NCBI GenBank assembly: GCA_029778935.1
Contig: JAKPBM010000433.1
Location: forward strand, 1-8,393
Source of the DNA: Bacillota bacterium
Lineage (GTDB): Bacteria; Bacillota; Clostridia; Oscillospirales; QAMX01
DNA: 8,393 nt
Direction: 5' to 3'
Shown here: positions 5,672 through 8,393 of the stretch, piece after piece
How positions within the stretch are numbered: the first letter of the stretch is position 1
Layout: the number at the start of each line of letters is the position of its first letter
The notes under the pieces: generated by a model
What the model saw: only the letters and a program-made list of their open reading frames with translations
Database searches by the model: none
Told to the model about the DNA's origin: nothing
Made by a program: the position numbers and the translations under genes

Positions 5672-6364
5672 GTGATTTGGGTAGAAGGGCTTTGCAAAAC
5701 CTACTACGGCCGGAAAGGGCTTGGCAGCCACGGCCCCGTCAAGGCGCTGGACAACGTGAGCCTGACGGTGGAGCCGGGCGAGTTTGTGGCCATCGTGGGC
5801 AGCTCCGGCTCGGGGAAAAGCACGCTGATGAACCTTCTGGGCCTTTTAGACCGGCCCGACAAAGGCACCTATTACTTTCACAACCGGGACATGTTCTCCC
5901 TTTCCGATACGAAGCTATCCAAGGTGCGCCGGAAGGAAATCGGCTTTATCTTCCAAAGCTTCAACCTGATTCCGCGGCTTACGGCGCTGGAAAACGTCAT
6001 GCTGCCGCAGGTGTTTGCCGGCGTGCCGAAAAAGCAGCGGGAGGAGATGGCCCTGGAAGCGTTGGCGCGGGTGGGGCTGTCCGACCGGGTGTCCCATCTG
6101 CCGTCCCAGATGTCCGGCGGGCAGATGCAGCGGGTGGCGATTGCCCGGGCGCTGGTGGGCAGGCCGAAGCTCATTTTGGCCGACGAGCCGACGGGCAACC
6201 TGGACGAAGCCTCCACGGCGCAGATTCTGTCCCTGCTGCAGAGCCTGAACCGTTCGGGCGCGACGATTCTGCTGATTACCCACGACAAGGAAGTGGCGGC
6301 CTACGCCGGCCGCACCATCCGCATCCATGCGGGCCGGATTATAGGCGACACGGGCAGACAATAG
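5672..6364 (+). CDS. ABC transporter ATP-binding protein, LolD/MacB/FtsE type
   Basis: A 230-aa ABC ATPase of the LolD/MacB (MJ0796-like) group, which usually powers FtsX-like permeases exporting peptides, antibiotics or lipoproteins. All motifs are intact: Walker A GSSGSGKST (43-51), Q-loop Q95, signature MSGGQ (147-151) followed by MQRVAIARA, Walker B LILADEP (167-173) with catalytic E172, D-loop GNLD (175-178) and H-loop H204. The GTG start at 5672 is supported by GGGGTGA 7 nt upstream. No ABC permease is visible before or after it; the neighbours are metK, comEB and tcdA, housekeeping genes of unrelated function. It may therefore serve a permease encoded elsewhere. The gap to comEB is 13 bases, so they are probably cotranscribed. 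Confidence 0.93.
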   Translation: MIWVEGLCKTYYGRKGLGSHGPVKALDNVSLTVEPGEFVAIVGSSGSGKSTLMNLLGLLDRPDKGTYYFHNRDMFSLSDTKLSKVRRKEIGFIFQSFNLIPRLTALENVMLPQVFAGVPKKQREEMALEALARVGLSDRVSHLPSQMSGGQMQRVAIARALVGRPKLILADEPTGNLDEASTAQILSLLQSLNRSGATILLITHDKEVAAYAGRTIRIHAGRIIGDTGRQ

Positions 6365-6377
6365 GGGGAAAACTCAT

Positions 6378-6863
6378 ATGCGGCGCGACAAAGTAAATTA
6401 CTACCTTGACATCGCGGAAACCGTGCTCGAGCGGGGCACGTGCCTGCGCAGAAACTTCGGCGCGGTCATCGTGAACAACGACCAGATTATCGCCACGGGC
6501 TATGCCGGCGCGCCCCGCGGGCGGAAAAACTGCTCCGACTTGGGTGTTTGCACCCGGGAAAAGTTGGCGATTCCCAGGGGCGAGCGGTATGAAATGTGCC
6601 GTTCCGTCCACGCGGAGCAGAACGCCATCATCTCCGCCCGCCGGGAGGACATGCTCGGCTCCACTCTGTACCTGGTGGGCAAGGAAGTGAAAACCGGCGA
6701 GTATGTGAAAAACGCGTCCCCCTGCACCCTCTGCCGCCGGTTTATCATCAACGCCGGCATCGAAACGGTGATTGTCCGCAACACCCGCGATGATTACACC
6801 GTGTTCCGGGTAAGCCGCTGGCTGGAAGAGGACGATTCTCTGACCGGGCAGGGCGGATACTAA
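6378..6863 (+). CDS. comEB: dCMP deaminase, ComEB family
   Basis: Zinc enzyme that deaminates dCMP to dUMP (EC 3.5.4.12), feeding thymidylate synthesis. The 161-aa protein shows the cytidine/deoxycytidylate deaminase signatures: GYAGAPRG (41-48), CRSVHAEQNAI (74-84) with zinc ligand H78 and catalytic E80, and SPCTLC (114-119) with zinc ligands C116 and C119. Extra cysteines C52, C58 and C74 between the first two motifs are typical of the group and could bind a second metal. GGGGGA directly at the ABC gene's TAG, about 8 nt before the ATG, fixes the start. The gene is intact. In Bacillus the homologue lies in the comE operon; here no competence genes are next to it. Confidence 0.94.
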   Translation: MRRDKVNYYLDIAETVLERGTCLRRNFGAVIVNNDQIIATGYAGAPRGRKNCSDLGVCTREKLAIPRGERYEMCRSVHAEQNAIISARREDMLGSTLYLVGKEVKTGEYVKNASPCTLCRRFIINAGIETVIVRNTRDDYTVFRVSRWLEEDDSLTGQGGY

Positions 6864-6888
6864 GTACATACGAAGAAAAGGCGATTCC

Positions 6889-7632
6889 ATGAACAGACAT
6901 CCCGATACCTTTGAGCGTTCCCGCCTGCTTTGGGGGCAGGAAGCGATAGACATACTGGCAAAGTGCCGCGTGGCGGTGTTCGGCGTCGGCGGCGTCGGCG
7001 GCTATGCAACGGAAATGCTTGCCCGGGCCGGCGTCGGTTCGCTAATTTTGATTGACCGCGACGTAGTGGCCTACAGCAATATCAACCGCCAGATAATCGC
7101 TTTGCAGCATACGGCCGGAAAACCGAAGGTTTCCCTTATGGCCGAGCGGGTGAAAGCCATCAACCCAGACTGCGAAGTGGAGGAAAAATACGAATTCATC
7201 ACGGCGGAAACGGACTTGTCGTTTCTGAAAGCGTGCGACTTTGTGGTGGACGCCATCGACACGGTGTCCGCCAAGCTGTGGATTGCCCAGTATTGCTTTG
7301 AAAACGGGATTCCGGAGATTGCGGCCATGGGCTGCGGCAACCGGCTGGACCCGTCGAAGCTGTTTGTGGGCGAGCTGTTTGAAACGTCCGGCTGCCCGCT
7401 GGGGCGGGTGATGCGGAAAGAGCTGCGCCGGCGCAAAGTTACGAGCCTGACGGTTGTGGCGTCGACGGAGCCGCCGCTGACACCCCTGCCTGCAAACGAA
7501 CCCCTTGGCAACCGTCGGCAGATTCCGGGCAGCGTGCCCTTTGTCCCATCCACGGCGGGGATTCTGCTGGCTCACCATGTGGTGACAAAGCTGCTGGAGA
7601 AACACGGCGTAGCGGGCGATAGGGGAGAGTAG
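6889..7632 (+). CDS. tcdA: tRNA threonylcarbamoyladenosine dehydratase (CsdL/YgdL)
   Basis: E1/ThiF-fold enzyme that uses ATP to cyclise t6A37 of ANN-decoding tRNAs into ct6A. The 247-aa protein has the family N-terminus FERSRLLWG (8-16), nucleotide loop GVGGVGG (32-38), adenylation motif IDRDVVAYSNINRQ (55-68), VDAIDT (120-125) and the MGCGNRLDP stretch (147-155). A PGS segment (214-216) follows a TEPPLTPL region (193-200) near the C-terminus, as usual for the group. AAAGG at 6877-6881 is 7 nt before the ATG; the comEB stop is 25 bases upstream, so it is the last gene of the metK-ABC-comEB-tcdA series. MoeB/ThiF paralogues are ruled out by the N-terminal motif and the lack of the zinc-binding CxxC pairs. 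Confidence 0.93.
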   Translation: MNRHPDTFERSRLLWGQEAIDILAKCRVAVFGVGGVGGYATEMLARAGVGSLILIDRDVVAYSNINRQIIALQHTAGKPKVSLMAERVKAINPDCEVEEKYEFITAETDLSFLKACDFVVDAIDTVSAKLWIAQYCFENGIPEIAAMGCGNRLDPSKLFVGELFETSGCPLGRVMRKELRRRKVTSLTVVASTEPPLTPLPANEPLGNRRQIPGSVPFVPSTAGILLAHHVVTKLLEKHGVAGDRGE

Positions 7633-7983
7633 CGGTATATATGCGGATGCTTGAGCGGAGCGTGGATTTCTGACGCCGGATTATCTAAGTTGAAGTCAGG
7701 CGGAAGTAGATAATGTGTAGTAAATACACCGATGTGTTCCCGTCATGAAATACCCAGCAATGCGTCTGCAGATGAAATGTGTTGCATTAAGAACAAACAG
7801 AGTGCTGGTAATGTAACAGATAATGTGAAACACATGGCGTTCGGCTGTCCTTCTTTCCATGCGCCGATTGGGTGTATTTTCTGAAAATAGGCCAACTTTG
7901 GCAAGTATCCGTTTCTAAGCACTCGTTCCCTGTAAGCCGACGCAGGTTATATTGGAAAGAGCCCCACATTTTAACAAGCGGGC
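7633..7983. other. Gene-free stretch between tcdA and the tRNA-Trp promoter
   Basis: About 350 bases without a supportable gene on either strand and no clear terminator for tcdA. Visible structure: an 8-bp inverted repeat ATTATCTA (7680-7687)/TAGATAAT (7707-7714), and AGATAATGTG present twice as a direct repeat exactly 110 bases apart (7708-7717 and 7818-7827). Neither matches a known element. The stretch may be decayed sequence. Confidence 0.5.
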
Positions 7984-8012
7984 TTGACAAGCCACGGGTT
8001 TCTGTGTATAAT
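7984..8012 (+). promoter_or_regulatory. Consensus sigma-A promoter of the tRNA-Trp gene
   Basis: TTGACA (7984-7989), 17-nt spacer, TATAAT (8007-8012): both hexamers and the spacing are perfect consensus. The expected start near 8019 gives a leader of about 34 nt before the tRNA. Confidence 0.93.
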
Positions 8013-8052
8013 ATATATCGTTCAAATGCCGATTGCCTGTCGGCAAACGTAT

Positions 8053-8128
8053 AGGGGTATAGCTCAGCAGGTAGAGCAGCGGTCTCCAAAACCGCGTGCC
8101 GAGGGTTCGATCCCTTCTGCCCCTGCCA
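8053..8128 (+). tRNA. trnW: tRNA-Trp (anticodon CCA)
   Basis: A complete cloverleaf: acceptor AGGGGTA (8053-8059) with TGCCCCT (8118-8124, one G-U), D stem GCTC/GAGC (8062-8065, 8074-8077), anticodon stem GCGGT/ACCGC (8079-8083, 8091-8095) around loop CTCCAAA, T stem GAGGG/CCCTTC part (8101-8105, 8113-8117, one G-U) with loop TTCGATC. Anticodon is CCA at 8086-8088, reading UGG. Discriminator G8125 is the expected identity base for tryptophan, and the 3' CCA (8126-8128) is encoded. It is a single-gene unit with its own promoter and terminator. Confidence 0.97.
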
Positions 8129-8136
8129 TTGAAAAA

Positions 8137-8179
8137 CCCTCGCAAACTGCGTAAATGCGTTGTTTGCGGGTTTTTTTTT
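8137..8179 (+). terminator. Intrinsic terminator of tRNA-Trp
   Basis: CGCAAAC (8141-8147) pairs with GTTTGCG (8162-8168) around a 14-nt loop, extended by T-G and C-G pairs, followed by nine T (8171-8179). It begins 8 bases after the tRNA CCA end. The T tract runs straight into the insertion sequence end at 8180. Confidence 0.9.
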
Positions 8180-8214
8180 GTACTCGTCAAATAACGCACA
8201 CCTTGCTAGCAATT

Positions 8215-8254
8215 AAAAACACCGCCCAACTCAACAAAAACGAGATGGACGGTG
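8215..8254 (-). terminator. Intrinsic terminator after the IS66 transposase
   Basis: On the - strand CACCG (8254-8250) pairs with CGGTG (8224-8220), continued inward by TCCA/TTGG-type and CTC/GAG pairs with one mismatch, and followed by five U (8219-8215). It starts 9 bases after the transposase stop codon. Confidence 0.7.
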
Positions 8255-8262
8255 AAATTTAT

Positions 8263-8393
8263 TTATACAGATTTAAGTTTAAGGTTTTCAGGCAAATCTT
8301 CACTCCATGGCAGGAGAGTTTCAACATCCTCACCCGATCGGATTTTCTAAAAAGCCAGAACAGATAATCGTAAGGTTTCTGATTGTTTTCTTT
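8263..8393 (-). pseudogene. IS66-family transposase C-terminal remnant, frameshifted
   Basis: Two reading frames on the - strand carry adjacent pieces of an IS66 TnpC C-terminus. From 8393 leftward one frame reads KENNQKPYDYLFWLF, matching the family's KxNGxxPYxYLxYLL segment. After it, another frame (8331 down to the TAA at 8265-8263) reads DVETLLPWSEDLPENLKL, matching the terminal ...LLPWS...P segment. In the second frame a TAG lies at 8349-8347, so an intact protein is impossible here without at least one frameshift, most likely within the T5/A4 runs at about 8343-8356. The rest of the gene lies beyond the window. A sequencing error is the alternative to true decay. Confidence 0.65.

Larger units (their letters stand above)
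8180..8393 (-). mobile_element. IS66-family insertion sequence, right (3') end, truncated by the window
   Basis: Starting at G8180 the + strand reads GTACTCGTCAAATAACGCAC, resembling IS66-type terminal inverted repeats that begin GTAA-CG. Inside lies a transposase 3' end on the - strand with its own terminator. Base composition drops sharply towards AT compared with the neighbouring genes. The other end is outside the window. IS66 elements duplicate 8 bp of target; the adjacent T run could be one copy. Confidence 0.65.

Noticed and set aside
7787..8212. 141-aa minus-strand open frame covering the tRNA-Trp gene
   Set aside because: Its middle (QGQKGSNPRHAVLETAALPAELYP) region is simply the antisense translation of the tRNA, a well-known false protein; no start site or family match. 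It also crosses the tRNA promoter and terminator.
1..8393. CRISPR array, toxin-antitoxin pair, phage genes or retron
   Set aside because: No regularly spaced repeats, no reverse transcriptase, nuclease or phage-type proteins on either strand.

Overview
The window looks like chromosomal DNA from a fairly GC-rich member of the Bacillota, most likely the class Clostridia. Supporting signs are strong AGGAGG-type ribosome binding sites, TTG/GTG start codons, consensus sigma-A promoters, a tRNA with an encoded CCA end, and Clostridia-like versions of MetK, ComEB and TcdA. I cannot name a genus from sequence alone. The coding part is GC-rich. The gap upstream of metK and the last 210 bases are visibly more AT-rich.

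Left block (1-3646, + strand) is a compact four-gene run. It holds a NagD-type HAD phosphatase, a five-bladed-propeller glycosidase-like protein of a family I associate mainly with Planctomycetes and related groups, a BadF/NAGK-type sugar kinase, and a small three-helix membrane protein resembling the membrane half of clostridial NfeD-like proteins. Short gaps and individual Shine-Dalgarno sites suggest one operon whose promoter lies left of the window. A cytoplasmic glycosidase-like protein next to a sugar kinase and a sugar-phosphate-type phosphatase suggests an intracellular sugar salvage module. Substrates cannot be read from the sequence.

Middle gap (3647-4417) has no protein gene but much structure. 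A weak + strand terminator closes the left operon. A clear - strand terminator faces it, and behind that - strand terminator the - strand can fold into a rod with closing stem, large central bubble and long apical hairpin. This is the architecture of 6S RNA and is the best candidate for an unannotated RNA here. Next come an AT-rich stretch with a near-perfect palindrome and an excellent extended sigma-A promoter for metK.

Central block (4418-7632, + strand) is metK (S-adenosylmethionine synthetase), a LolD/MacB-type ABC ATPase without a visible permease, comEB (dCMP deaminase) and tcdA (t6A dehydratase). A 12-bp hairpin between metK and the ABC gene combines a terminator-like tail with the ABC gene's Shine-Dalgarno, so it may set how much of the downstream operon is made.

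Right end (7633-8393): a roughly 350-base gene-free stretch, then a stand-alone tRNA-Trp unit with perfect promoter, gene and terminator. An IS66-like insertion sequence end starts directly after the terminator's T tract. The IS carries the C-terminal end of a frameshifted transposase on the - strand and runs off the window.
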